Assembly: GCA_937921775.1 (NCBI GenBank)
Contig: CAKZUK010000164.1
Span: 1 to 40,738 of the forward strand
Source: an uncultured Saprospiraceae bacterium
GTDB lineage: Bacteria > Bacteroidota > Bacteroidia > Chitinophagales > Saprospiraceae
Length of the DNA: 40,738 nucleotides
Reading direction: 5' to 3'
The notes under the pieces were generated by a model. The model ran no database searches. It was not told the DNA's origin and saw nothing but the letters and a program-made list of their open reading frames with translations. Positions 8,415 to 18,467 of the stretch are shown here, in pieces. Position 1 is the first letter of the stretch. Every line of letters begins with the position of its first letter. The translations under genes were made by a program, and so were the position numbers.

Positions 8415-11400
8415 CTAGCGCATCAAAGTAACATCCCCCTGATACGTCTTCACATCTCCATCAATAAATTCAATCTCAGCAATGTAAATGAGAACCTGAG
8501 GATTTAAATATTTTCCTCCTAGTTTACCATCATAACCATAAGTCGGATCATTGGGTGGAAAATCTATATCCTCAAAAAGTATTTCGCCCCATCGATCAAA
8601 GACACGTAAATAGTTGACTTTCACCGCAGAAAGATCCGTGTTGATAAAGAAGATATCATTCTGCTCATCATCGTTAGGAGAAAAGGCATTTGGAATAAAT
8701 ACGTTTTTAGGTTTTTCAACAAAGACCGTCATCGTGTCTCGTAAGGTACAGCCTGTAATCGTGTCGTGAACAGTCAATGCATAAGTGGTTGTGTAATACG
8801 GACCAGCCCAAGGTTGAATGCAATTGAAGCAGTTTAAAGAATCATATGGAGTCCACTCAATGAGCTGATTGAATGTTGTTGGTGCGATAGATCCATCAAT
8901 CTGAGTACTATCACCTAGCTTCACATATTTATTCACTCCGGCATCCACTATAATTGAAGGAGGCTCATAAATATTGACCAACTGGCTGACTGTACATCCA
9001 TTTTCATCTTGAACAATAAGCTCATAGTCTCCGCCAGGGATATCACGTAGAATTGGATCTTCCGTTAACTCTTCACCAGCAAATCCATAAAGATATGGTG
9101 ATATTCCCCCGCTTACATTACCAACAACAATCCATCCATCAGCATCACCAGGACATTCTACATCCTCTTTTTCCGTTTCATAAATAATTGGAGGAGGAGA
9201 GTTGATAATAACGGTCTCTTCATAAATACAATTCCATTCATTGGTAATCGTAACATCGTATGGGCCAGGTGCAAGATTATCAACATCAGGATCGGTACTT
9301 CCAATATCCCACACAAAATCAAGTTGGTTGCCACCTGTAGCAAAAACAGTTGCAATTTCACCATTTGTATCGTCGGCACAAAGTACGTCCGTTGTCTCAA
9401 ACTCAACACCAGGGTTGAGGGCGTAATTTACAAATACACTCTCACTAGCTTCACAACCATTATTGTCTACAAGAACAGTATAAGTTCCTGTTTCGGTAAC
9501 GGTAAAGAAAGGATCATTGGAACCATCTTGCCAAGTATATACACCATTCGGAATATTCACATTGTAAGTAACCGTAGCACCTTCACAAATGGTAGTGTCA
9601 TTAAAGTTAATAACTGGAGTTGTGCTAAAAAGCAAATCAACATCATCTGTACTCATGCAGTTGTTACTGTCGTAAACTGTAACACTGTAATTACCAGAAG
9701 TAGAAACGGAGGTGGTAGGTCCAGTATCTCCATTGCTCCATTCGTATCCATTGGCGCCAACGAGGCTTACATCCAAGGTAAGTGCAGGTACATCACAAAG
9801 CGTATTAAAAGTTCCTATATCAATTGGTGTAGACATAGCTGTGAAAACTTCAATCTGATCTTCATCAGTACAACCTTCTACGTCTACGATAACGGAATAA
9901 ATTCCTGCGTTGGAAACCGTTAAGGTAGAATCAGTGGAGCCGTCTTGCCAAGTATAAGTAGCACCAGTAGTGCTAGCATTTAACACCGTATCGTCTCCAT
10001 CACAAATGGTAACATCAGTTCCAAGTTCTATTTCAGGCGTTTCTGAAAAAATGAGCGAAACCGTATCGCTTGCCTGACAACCCACACTATCTGTCAATAG
10101 CACCCAATAGTCACCTGTTTCATTAATATAAAAGGAGGAACTATTGGAACCATCCTGCCATTGATAACTGATCGCAAAAGGATTGCTTGCATCAATGGTG
10201 TAATCTAGAATATCGCATAAGGATTGATCTTGACCGAGGTCAACGGAGATCGGAGTGGTAGAACCTACATTAAAGGAATCTCTCCGAGTACAACCAACAA
10301 TACTTATATCAACCCAATATATACCTGTTGATATCACTTGATAGGTGGCACCGCTACTACCATCCTGCCATTCGTAGGAAGCATTGGCTGCTGATACATC
10401 GAGGAATAAATCAACTTGTCCTTGACAAAAAGCAGTGTCTATTAGAGAACTGGAGTTGCCAAATACATCAATTTGTAAGTAAAAAGTATCAGTCAGATTA
10501 CAAGTGTTTGCTGCGTTCACAATTTGTGTAATAAGATAAGTACCTGGCTCAGTGAAAGTATGTGTAACATCAAATGAGTCACTGGTTACACCTGTTCCAA
10601 AATCCCATAAAATAGTTTCTGCATCTTGTCCTGTGTAAATAAAGTCAACTGTAAATGGTGCACAACCACTAGTAGATGGTTCTGCTAAAGCTGTAGCCGT
10701 AACCGTTTCAATATCAAAGTCAATTTTGAAAACGCCGATATCCCAGCCACTACTTTGACCTGTAGCATAGGCAGTAGGGGTAGTGTTCATTGAAGAACCT
10801 GATCCAGAGCAAACGGCTTGGTATACCCGACCCGCTTTATCGAATCGTGAGGTGCCACCATCTACGTGATTGGCATCGCCATAGTAAGTACCAAATATCA
10901 AACCTTCAGCATTGGGTTCAAGAACGCCGACGTAAAAACTATTACCATTCGTATCAATCGCGTCTGGGGTAAGAGGTAAGCCATCTAATGCATTATAACC
11001 AGCAAAATAAATACCATTGCATTTATCCACCATAAAAGCTACGGGTACTAAATCGGCACTGAAGCCTCCAGGGCCGTTACCAATTACCGTAGAATAAACC
11101 AAGTTGTTGAGGTCAGGACTGAATCCAGCAATGAACTGACGGCTCCCTTCATTTTGAAAATAAGTATCAGGAGTCACATCAATCGTGCCGGTTGTTTGAC
11201 CAAAAATATGTACGGTATTGTTTTCATCAATATCTAAAAAGTAACTGTGTTCATCACCATCATTTGATCCCCAAAAGGTTCCTTTTGAGATGGCAGAACC
11301 ATCAGCCGATAGTTTGACTACAAATCCTGACTCCTCACCACCTGGCCAAGTATCCATGACACCTCCAGGAGGCATCGGAAAGTTATCTGCTCCTGCAAAA

Positions 11401-12944
11401 CCCGTTACATATACTTCTCCAAAATCAGCAACCCGAAGATTTAAACAATTGTCAGCATCACTTCCTCCCAGATAAGTTGACCAGAATAAAGTGGATAAAT
11501 CACTATTCAATTTTAGAACAACGCCGTCTTGATCGGTGAAAGCTGTTCCTCCTGTATTTAAGTCAGATTGAAAAGCATTGGGAGTGACTGGAAAATCATT
11601 TGAGGAGGTACAAGAAGCAATATAAATATTCCCTTGATCGTCGATCACTATTTCACCTCTGTAGGTATCACCATAGTTGTTGTTACCAAAAGATGAGTTA
11701 CGCCCATCTCCATCAGATCCACCAATGTAGGTAGAACCAACTAAAGCCGTTCCGTCAGCGTTTAGTTTAGTGATGACAATATCAGTACTACCTCCATTGG
11801 TAGTTTGTACGGCATTGGTAGTTGTTGGGAAATCTATAGAAGTCGAAGATCCATAAACGCAAAGTTGACCATTGTAATCAACGATAGTACTATGTGGGTA
11901 GTCACCACTTGATCCACCGATGTAGGTTGCATAGACAAGTTGACTCGCATCGGGAGTATATTTACTCAAGGCCATGTCTGTTCCACCTCCTGCGAAGTTC
12001 ATTTGGAATGCGCCAGTTGTAGTTGGATAGCCAGTACCAAATGAGATACCGCCTGCATAGATGTTTCCTGCATTGTCAAAGGTGGCTGTATGGCCATAGT
12101 TCGATACGCCAACGGTACCTGATAGCGTTGCTCCAATTACGGTTGGATCAATTACAAGAGGAAGTTGAGCATCATAACCTTCCGGAAAATCAAAAGTCAA
12201 TATATTGTTGTCGAGTTGATAGTTTGTCGCAACCTGTTCTTCTTTTCCATCAACCATTTGATAGACATATGGCTTAAGCTCTACAATATTGTCTACTGAA
12301 GTTTTGATGATAAGATTACCTTCTTCTAGTGAAACTCCGTTAGTGCCTTCGTATTCTAATTCAATTTGACTTGGGTCAGCATTTGCTGCAACAATGAAGT
12401 CGTATTTGAAGTAGCCGTCAGCACTGTAAGTCGCAAGTTGTATACCTTCATACAGATTTTCATAAATAACCTTTTGGTAAACAGGAACCTGTGAAGCCCA
12501 TTTTGCTGGATCATTTCCGAGATAGTAATTGTTGTAACCTGACCTTCTGTCGCTACCGGTAAATTCAGGAGTTTGTGCATTTAGAAAATGAACCTTATAA
12601 GCATGTCCCTTGACCATATGTTGATTACGGATTTCTTGTGATTCTTTAGTTATATCATGTAATTCATCCGTCTGCTCTTTAGAAAAGATCATGTAGGTAA
12701 ATGTATTGTCTTCCAGGAAAACCTGATTGAGACCACCTAGGGGAGCAGCAAAACGTATGTTGGAGTCCCACTGATTTTGATTTTCAATAAATTGAATTTT
12801 ACCTCCTGCGTTATGTCCATGGTCGTGATCACATTGCGGATGTGAGGACGGGGATTCAAGGGTTTGTGCAAGGAGTAATGATGAGCTGGCAAAAAAGTAA
12901 ATAGCCAACAGGAGGGTCGTTGATCGTAAGTTGATTCTTTTCAT
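8415..12944 (-). CDS. Giant T9SS surface protein 2, near-duplicate of protein 1
   Basis: The ATG at 12944 is preferred (1509 aa) because a clear signal peptide follows (MKRINLRSTT...LLLAQ, residues 1-26); the longer frame adds 29 residues with no signal character. The mature N-terminus again has a His/Cys cluster (HPQCDHDHGH, about 35-44). Domains run in the same order and spacing as protein 1: DUF7948-like, SBBP-type propeller, PKD domain, five Ig-like WQDGS repeats, two SprB-type repeats (with LCADDTNGEI and VECPGDADGW signatures) and the type B T9SS tail ending in GDVTLMR. Whole blocks are identical to protein 1, for example GTYYGDA and GGTSRFDKAGRVYQAVCS, so the two arose by recent tandem duplication. 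The N-terminus and the Ig repeats have diverged most. It is probably a surface-exposed adhesin or matrix protein; the ligand is unknown. Confidence 0.9.
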   Translation of the reverse strand: MKRINLRSTTLLLAIYFFASSSLLLAQTLESPSSHPQCDHDHGHNAGGKIQFIENQNQWDSNIRFAAPLGGLNQVFLEDNTFTYMIFSKEQTDELHDITKESQEIRNQHMVKGHAYKVHFLNAQTPEFTGSDRRSGYNNYYLGNDPAKWASQVPVYQKVIYENLYEGIQLATYSADGYFKYDFIVAANADPSQIELEYEGTNGVSLEEGNLIIKTSVDNIVELKPYVYQMVDGKEEQVATNYQLDNNILTFDFPEGYDAQLPLVIDPTVIGATLSGTVGVSNYGHTATFDNAGNIYAGGISFGTGYPTTTGAFQMNFAGGGTDMALSKYTPDASQLVYATYIGGSSGDYPHSTIVDYNGQLCVYGSSTSIDFPTTTNAVQTTNGGSTDIVITKLNADGTALVGSTYIGGSDGDGRNSSFGNNNYGDTYRGEIVIDDQGNIYIASCTSSNDFPVTPNAFQSDLNTGGTAFTDQDGVVLKLNSDLSTLFWSTYLGGSDADNCLNLRVADFGEVYVTGFAGADNFPMPPGGVMDTWPGGEESGFVVKLSADGSAISKGTFWGSNDGDEHSYFLDIDENNTVHIFGQTTGTIDVTPDTYFQNEGSRQFIAGFSPDLNNLVYSTVIGNGPGGFSADLVPVAFMVDKCNGIYFAGYNALDGLPLTPDAIDTNGNSFYVGVLEPNAEGLIFGTYYGDANHVDGGTSRFDKAGRVYQAVCSGSGSSMNTTPTAYATGQSSGWDIGVFKIDFDIETVTATALAEPSTSGCAPFTVDFIYTGQDAETILWDFGTGVTSDSFDVTHTFTEPGTYLITQIVNAANTCNLTDTFYLQIDVFGNSSSLIDTAFCQGQVDLFLDVSAANASYEWQDGSSGATYQVISTGIYWVDISIVGCTRRDSFNVGSTTPISVDLGQDQSLCDILDYTIDASNPFAISYQWQDGSNSSSFYINETGDYWVLLTDSVGCQASDTVSLIFSETPEIELGTDVTICDGDDTVLNASTTGATYTWQDGSTDSTLTVSNAGIYSVIVDVEGCTDEDQIEVFTAMSTPIDIGTFNTLCDVPALTLDVSLVGANGYEWSNGDTGPTTSVSTSGNYSVTVYDSNNCMSTDDVDLLFSTTPVINFNDTTICEGATVTYNVNIPNGVYTWQDGSNDPFFTVTETGTYTVLVDNNGCEASESVFVNYALNPGVEFETTDVLCADDTNGEIATVFATGGNQLDFVWDIGSTDPDVDNLAPGPYDVTITNEWNCIYEETVIINSPPPIIYETEKEDVECPGDADGWIVVGNVSGGISPYLYGFAGEELTEDPILRDIPGGDYELIVQDENGCTVSQLVNIYEPPSIIVDAGVNKYVKLGDSTQIDGSIAPTTFNQLIEWTPYDSLNCFNCIQPWAGPYYTTTYALTVHDTITGCTLRDTMTVFVEKPKNVFIPNAFSPNDDEQNDIFFINTDLSAVKVNYLRVFDRWGEILFEDIDFPPNDPTYGYDGKLGGKYLNPQVLIYIAEIEFIDGDVKTYQGDVTLMR

Positions 12945-13494
12945 AGCAACAAAGACGGTTTTAGTTTTAAGCAGATATTCACATTGCGGCATAGCCGAAA
13001 ATGACAATTTCAGTTTCGATGGTAGTTGCAATGTCTTAGATTTCGGTTATATCGAAATTCAAAATTTTGATTCCCACTAGATGCGGAAATTGGTTTGCAA
13101 ACTGTTGCGAGCGTATAGCCTGCTGTAGAAAAAGAAATTTTATACCCACTTAGTACTCTGTAATATAAGTTAATTAAGAACTTGAATGCATTTATTTTTT
13201 AATGAGAACGATTCCAATATTTGTAAGAATAGCCTTAGCTATTTGAGAGAATTTGGAAGAAGTCATCGCTAAAAAAGAACATTCAAAAATTAAATAAATT
13301 TATGTTAAAGAGTACTTAGTAATAAAGGGTTAATTTTATGTAAACTAGCTTTAAGTGAAATTAATGAAAAATGATGAGTCTACAGCATCATTTTAGCTAT
13401 TTGTTTAATATTTGGCAGATAGGCAAAGGTCTACCGTTTCTGACATGATTCGTACAGATTGATTGGATAACTAAGGAAGGAAAAACTGATCGCT
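12945..13494. other. 550-bp AT-rich spacer between surface proteins 2 and 3
   Basis: No coding frame is convincing here. It should hold the promoter of surface protein 2 and the 3' end of surface protein 3. I see only a small 6-bp hairpin (13228-13233 with 13238-13243), no T-tract terminator after 13495 and no good match to the Bacteroidota promoter consensus. Confidence 0.4.
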
Positions 13495-16400
13495 CTAGCG
13501 CAGTAAGGTCACATCGCCGGAATATAATATTTTGACTCCGTCAATGAAGGCGACTTCTGCTACATAGACAAAGACCGCATTGTTCATGTCTTGGCCTTTA
13601 AATGTACCATCCCAACCATAAGTGCGATCATTTGGTTGGAAGTTTAATTGTTGAAATAATTGTTCACCCCAACGATCATAAATTTTGAACGAAAGTACCT
13701 GACTAACTCCAGGGCCACTATAGATCATAAAATAATCGTTGACACCATCTCCGTTGGGAGAGAAAGCATTTGGGATATATATCTTTCGGACCTTGTCGAC
13801 TTGTATTAACACGGTGTCCATTTTTAAGCAGCCAGTAATGGAATCTTCTACTGTAAGTATATAACTGATCGTTTGTATGGGTTGCACCTCAGGTTCTGGG
13901 CAATTTTCACATCCCCAGAAATAATCAAGAGGGTCCCAGCTTATAAGCTGATCTTGTGATGGAAAAACAAAACCATTGACATGGACGGTATCTCCCAACT
14001 CAATTCGGCGATCATCACCAGCAAAAATATGAATGAATGGAGGTTCGTAAATTTGAATTGTTTCCGTCAAGGAACAACCTCCTACATCAGAAACAATCAA
14101 CTCGTAAGTTCCTCCTGACAAACCATCTAGTAAAAGACCTCCTGTTGGCTGACCGCCATTCAAAGTAAATGAATAAGGTGGGAAGCCACCACTGATGCTT
14201 GTGATTTCTATAAAACCATTGCCTTCTCCAAAGCAAATAACGGGACCGAAATCCAATTCGTAAGCTAATGGATCTGGTTCTAGAATTTCAAAAAACTCTT
14301 CGTAAGTACATCCGTATTGATCAGTGATGGTAAGTGAGTAATCGCCTTGACAAAGGTCAGTCAGGCTTTGTGCCGTACTGCCTGTATTCCATTCAAAAGT
14401 CAATGGGCCTGCAGTATTTATGATCGTTGATTCTATAAATCCGTTACACTCTCCGGCACAGACAATATTACTAGTATTGTAATCAATCTCCGGGATTTCG
14501 TAATATTCAATGCTTACCTGATCGGTATTTGGACAGCCGTTATTGGATACAGTGACTGAGTAAGTACCAGGCCCAGTTACAAGCAAGGTTGATTCTGTAG
14601 ATTGGTCTTGCCAAAGATAGCTAACATCATTGTTGTCGGGATTCGGATCGAGGGTGAGGGATTCACCAGCACATAGAATATCGAACTGTCCTAATTCGAT
14701 GTTGGGAGTGACTCCAATCATAACATCAATAGTATCTGAGGTGACACAGCCTACATCGTCTGTGATGTTAAGCCAATAAGAACCACTGCTAGTGACGTTG
14801 ATGGAATTGGTGTTTGAGCCAGTTGACCATTCGTATATACTTGCTCCAGGAGTGTTGCCATTAATGGATACTGAAGCTTGATCACAGATTTGTATGTCGT
14901 TGCCAAGGTTGGCCATTACATCGGAAGCAGGGATAACATAAAAGGTATCCACCTTAGAACAACCTGGAATGGAAACTTCTACCCAGTAAACTCCAGGTTC
15001 ATTCACACTATACAAAGATGAAGTTGAGCCATCTTGCCAAACATAGGTACCGTTGGTGACGGAGGCATCGAGATAGACCGTTTCTGATCCGGTGCAAAGA
15101 GGTACGTTCTGAGCGGTGTTTTCATTTTCTAATACATCAATTTGAATGTAGAAGGTATCTGTGATGTTACAGGTGTTTTCTGAATTGGCGATGAGTCGAA
15201 CGGTGTAGGTTCCATCGTTTGCGAAAGTATGAGAAGGATCTTCTAAATTGGAGATAGGACTGTTGTCATCAAAGTCCCATTCCCAAGAAGTAGCGTCTTG
15301 GCCAGTGTATATAAAGTTGACATCGAAGGGAGCGCATCCGCTAGTACCAGGTAATGCTTGTGCCGCAGCTGTAACTGTTTCGATATCGAAATCAATTTTA
15401 AAAACACCAACATCACAGGCCGTTGTTTGAGTAGTAGCCCAAGCATCAGGAGTGGTGTTCAATATATTGTTGACACCGCCTTGATTGCAAGAACACACGC
15501 CTTGGTAAACTGTTCCACTTTTGTCAAAACGACTGGTCCCTCCATCTACGTGATCCGAAGCACCGTAATATGTTCCATAAGAAAGAGCGCTTGCATAAGG
15601 TTCTAAAACGCCAAGATAAAAAACATTGCCTTGGCTACTAATGGCATCAGCGGAGATTGGTAATCCGGGAGAGGCATAGTAACCAGAGAAATAAATATGA
15701 TTGCATTTGTCTACCATAAAAGCGACAGGTGCAAAATCCCATTCGTTTAGATTGGTTGGCCCCAAGCCAATTACTGTTGAGTAAACTACAGTACTTAAAT
15801 CTTTGTCAAAGGCTGTTAGGAATTGTTGACTACCAGCAGTTGCAAAATAGGTGCCTGCTGGCTGAACAGGTAGGTCGCCTTTAGTTTGGCCATAAATATG
15901 TACATTTCCAAATTCATCAATATCTAAAAACATTCCGTGATCCACTTCATTCGTTCCCCAGAAAGTAGACCTTAAGAGGCTACTACCATCTGCTGAAATT
16001 TTGGCTACATAAGCGTCTTCAGCCCCACCTTGGAAATTAGGATACACAGTGCCAGGAGTGGTTGGGAAATTATCAGCGCCAGCAATCCCAGTTACATAAA
16101 CATTATTAAAGTCATCTAGTCGAAGTCCAGCTCCGGTATCCGTATCATCGCCACCTAGGAAGGTTCCCCAGAACATGGTAGATAGATCGCTGTTGAGCTT
16201 GAAGATGACCGCATCTTGTGCCGGTGTAGCCCCATTAGCGGCATTTGAATTATAGGTTTGATCGTAAGCGTTGGAGGTCGTTGGGAAATCAAAAGATTGC
16301 GAATTAGAAGAGACATAAGGATTGCCCTGTGCGTCTAGAATGATTTCGCCTCGATAGCGATCGCCATAATTGTCGTAAAGCGTGGCTGTGTTTTGTCCAT

Positions 16401-17595
16401 CTATACCAACACCACCAACATAAGTGGAACCAACCAATGCTGAGCCGGTGGGATTAAGCTTGGTAACGATAATATCGAATTGCCCTCCGTGAGTAGATTG
16501 CAATGCATTGGTAGTGGTAGGGTAGTCAATGGACATGCTAGTGCCATATATATACAACTGGCCACTAAAATCAGCTACGATACTATGTGGAAAATCATCA
16601 GAGCCTCCCCCGATATAAGTTGCGTAGAGCATTTGAGTGCCTGTTGGATTGTATTTGCTAATACAAATATCCGTGGGACCTCCAGCATAATTTTCTTGAA
16701 ATGCACCGCTTGTGCTAGGATAGCCAGGTCCGAATGAGATACCACCGGTGTAAATATTACCGCTATTGTCAAAAGTGGCGGTGTGCCCAAAATTTTTGTT
16801 CGAAACGGTTCCTGTAAGTGTTGCGGCAATTACCGTTGGGTCAATGACTAAGGTTTTACTTTGGTCATAAGCTTCTGGAAACTCGAATGAAAGTATATTG
16901 TTTTGTAAAATGTAATTACAAGCGACCTCTTGCTTTTCGCCACCGATAATCTGATAAGCATAAGGTTTGAATTCGGTTATGGTATCTACAGAAGTAGGGA
17001 TGATTAGGTGACCGTCTTTTAGGTGCAAACCTTCCACTCCTTCATACTCTAATTGAATATCTGTGATAGCTGCACCTGGGTTTACTACAAAGTCGTATTT
17101 GAAATTTCTGTTTTCAGAATATGCTTCAAGGTTGATGTGTTCATATATATTTTCATAAACGATCTTGTTAAAAATCTCACAATTGGAAGCCCATTTGCTT
17201 TGGTCATTGCCATGAAAATAATTGTGAATCAAGACTTGTTTGCCTGTACCTTGAATGTTTGCGTCAAGTGCATTTAGAAAATTGACTTTATAGGCATGTG
17301 CTCTTACATAAATTGGAGATCCAGCAGGTCGAGTGTAATAAGTGTCGTGTATCAGATGAGAATCATCAGCATTGTGAAAGAGGTAAGTAAAACTTTTGTT
17401 CTCCAGGAAAAGCCCGTTTAAATCACCCAAAGATGTTCGGAAGAAGACATTTGGATGCCATTGTCCACGGTTCTCTACGTATAGCATTTCCTCTTCATAA
17501 TCCACTGAGTGGGAATGATCGTGTTGACCATGTAAGTAGTTGATAAAGAGGAAGATACTCAAGAAAGTGAGTATGTGTAGAGGTTTTGTTTTCAT
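13495..17595 (-). CDS. Giant T9SS surface protein 3, shorter paralogue with three Ig repeats
   Basis: This 1366-aa protein starts at an ATG directly before a signal peptide (MKTKPLHILT...YLHG, 1-23). The mature N-terminus begins QHDHSHS, again His-rich. It has the same architecture as its two downstream neighbours: DUF7948-like (from VENRGQWHPNV, about 38-260), SBBP-type propeller (about 270-740), PKD (WEWDFDDNSP region, about 745-825), Ig-like repeats, two SprB-type repeats and a type B T9SS tail (IPNAFSPNGDGVNDYF, IYDRWGEQLF). Only three Ig-like repeats are present instead of five. The length difference from protein 1 (139 aa) equals two repeats of about 70 residues, so the change is by whole units. 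Sequence identity to the other two is clearly lower, which makes this the older branch of the tandem family. It would be T9SS-exported to the cell surface; the ligand is unknown. Confidence 0.9.
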   Translation of the reverse strand: MKTKPLHILTFLSIFLFINYLHGQHDHSHSVDYEEEMLYVENRGQWHPNVFFRTSLGDLNGLFLENKSFTYLFHNADDSHLIHDTYYTRPAGSPIYVRAHAYKVNFLNALDANIQGTGKQVLIHNYFHGNDQSKWASNCEIFNKIVYENIYEHINLEAYSENRNFKYDFVVNPGAAITDIQLEYEGVEGLHLKDGHLIIPTSVDTITEFKPYAYQIIGGEKQEVACNYILQNNILSFEFPEAYDQSKTLVIDPTVIAATLTGTVSNKNFGHTATFDNSGNIYTGGISFGPGYPSTSGAFQENYAGGPTDICISKYNPTGTQMLYATYIGGGSDDFPHSIVADFSGQLYIYGTSMSIDYPTTTNALQSTHGGQFDIIVTKLNPTGSALVGSTYVGGVGIDGQNTATLYDNYGDRYRGEIILDAQGNPYVSSNSQSFDFPTTSNAYDQTYNSNAANGATPAQDAVIFKLNSDLSTMFWGTFLGGDDTDTGAGLRLDDFNNVYVTGIAGADNFPTTPGTVYPNFQGGAEDAYVAKISADGSSLLRSTFWGTNEVDHGMFLDIDEFGNVHIYGQTKGDLPVQPAGTYFATAGSQQFLTAFDKDLSTVVYSTVIGLGPTNLNEWDFAPVAFMVDKCNHIYFSGYYASPGLPISADAISSQGNVFYLGVLEPYASALSYGTYYGASDHVDGGTSRFDKSGTVYQGVCSCNQGGVNNILNTTPDAWATTQTTACDVGVFKIDFDIETVTAAAQALPGTSGCAPFDVNFIYTGQDATSWEWDFDDNSPISNLEDPSHTFANDGTYTVRLIANSENTCNITDTFYIQIDVLENENTAQNVPLCTGSETVYLDASVTNGTYVWQDGSTSSLYSVNEPGVYWVEVSIPGCSKVDTFYVIPASDVMANLGNDIQICDQASVSINGNTPGASIYEWSTGSNTNSINVTSSGSYWLNITDDVGCVTSDTIDVMIGVTPNIELGQFDILCAGESLTLDPNPDNNDVSYLWQDQSTESTLLVTGPGTYSVTVSNNGCPNTDQVSIEYYEIPEIDYNTSNIVCAGECNGFIESTIINTAGPLTFEWNTGSTAQSLTDLCQGDYSLTITDQYGCTYEEFFEILEPDPLAYELDFGPVICFGEGNGFIEITSISGGFPPYSFTLNGGQPTGGLLLDGLSGGTYELIVSDVGGCSLTETIQIYEPPFIHIFAGDDRRIELGDTVHVNGFVFPSQDQLISWDPLDYFWGCENCPEPEVQPIQTISYILTVEDSITGCLKMDTVLIQVDKVRKIYIPNAFSPNGDGVNDYFMIYSGPGVSQVLSFKIYDRWGEQLFQQLNFQPNDRTYGWDGTFKGQDMNNAVFVYVAEVAFIDGVKILYSGDVTLLR

Positions 17596-17982
17596 ATGCT
17601 TGAAGAGTAAGTTTACTTTATACCTTAATATACGTCTTTTGAGGTATATATGGTTGGTTTTTTCTTGAATTATCCCTTTAAAGTTTAATTCAAGACATTG
17701 AGTTTATTTTTTAGGTAAAATTAGTAGGTCTTAGATGGAGGAGGTCTGGCTTATTATTGGCCGGACTATTCGATGATGGTCTGTATGGTGATGGCTCCAT
17801 CAGGATGAATTTTTCTCTGTTCGTCTTATGCCAAGCATTAAAAAACTTCTCTAAATAGAAAGTTGCCTCCGTATACTGGTGGTCTTATTGTGTTTTTCAT
17901 TTATAGTTCATTTTACTGAAGTATGCTTTATTCGTAGTACGACTGTTTTGTCACACTTAACAAAAAGTACGTCAAAATTATC

Positions 17983-18002
17983 GTATGACACAAATGTCAT
18001 AC
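17983..18002. promoter_or_regulatory. Operator-like palindrome GTATGACA-N4-TGTCATAC
   Basis: A perfect 8-bp inverted repeat with a 4-nt centre lies in the divergent spacer between surface protein 3 and the T9SS type A gene. Its outer half-site (TCATACTT when the flank is included, 17997-18004) recurs in the second palindrome about 100 bp away. Spaced, related palindromes in a divergent promoter region suggest a dimeric regulator site. The regulator is unknown. Confidence 0.35.
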
Positions 18003-18081
18003 TTCAATTTTTTCAAAAAATGATTAAATTAAAGGCACTTTGGAGATGGAAAACGAAAATTAAACAAATCAGTATAAAAAT

Positions 18082-18104
18082 AAGTATGATGTCCCATCAT
18101 ACTT
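18082..18104. promoter_or_regulatory. Operator-like palindrome AAGTATGATG-N3-CATCATACTT
   Basis: A perfect 10-bp inverted repeat with a 3-nt centre. It shares the TCATACTT half-site with the palindrome at 17983-18002. It has no T-tract and no gene end nearby, which argues against a terminator and for a protein-binding site in the divergent promoter region. Confidence 0.35.
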
Positions 18105-18467
18105 GTTTTAAAGTCGACGCTATATTGTTCGAATTCCGACTAAGATGTGTTTCGGTTCCCGGGCTTCAGCTCGGTCCAAAAAATAAAAAATATCAGACTG
18201 AAGTTTTAAAACCAAAATCCAGATGAATTTTACTTTTAAAAGATAGAAACGGCATCAAAAAATAATTAAGATAAACCGTTAAAAAAAAACAAACGCTTAG
18301 TGTTTGTACGAATAATGTTATATAAATTGTGCAGCTACCCCATGAGTCTCTAACAATATAAATGTTAAAATTAATATGTATTTTTTAACTAATGTTAGTT
18401 TTTTTTTGCACTATATTTACATAAGCTCATTACGCTGCTGTAAGCGAATTACTTTAAAAAACTGAAT

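Larger units (their letters stand above)
17596..18467. other. 872-bp divergent intergenic region with two operator-like palindromes
   Basis: This region separates divergently transcribed genes (surface protein 3 on minus, a T9SS protein on plus), so it should carry both promoters. I do not accept the 115-codon frame at 17879-18226 as a gene, because it shows no protein-like character. Visible structure: an 8-bp palindrome with a 4-nt loop at 17983-18002, and a 10-bp palindrome with a 3-nt loop at 18082-18104. Both contain TCATACTT-type half-sites. A TAATTTTG box on the minus strand (17973-17980) adjoins the first palindrome but lacks a well-placed -33 partner. A weak 6-bp palindrome, ACAAAC/GTTTGT, lies near 18289-18307. 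Confidence 0.4.

Noticed and set aside
17879..18226. A 115-codon open frame in the large divergent spacer
   Set aside because: Composition is AT-rich and unlike protein; it contains the palindromes of the region, has no recognisable domain, and lies between two clear promoter-bearing ends.
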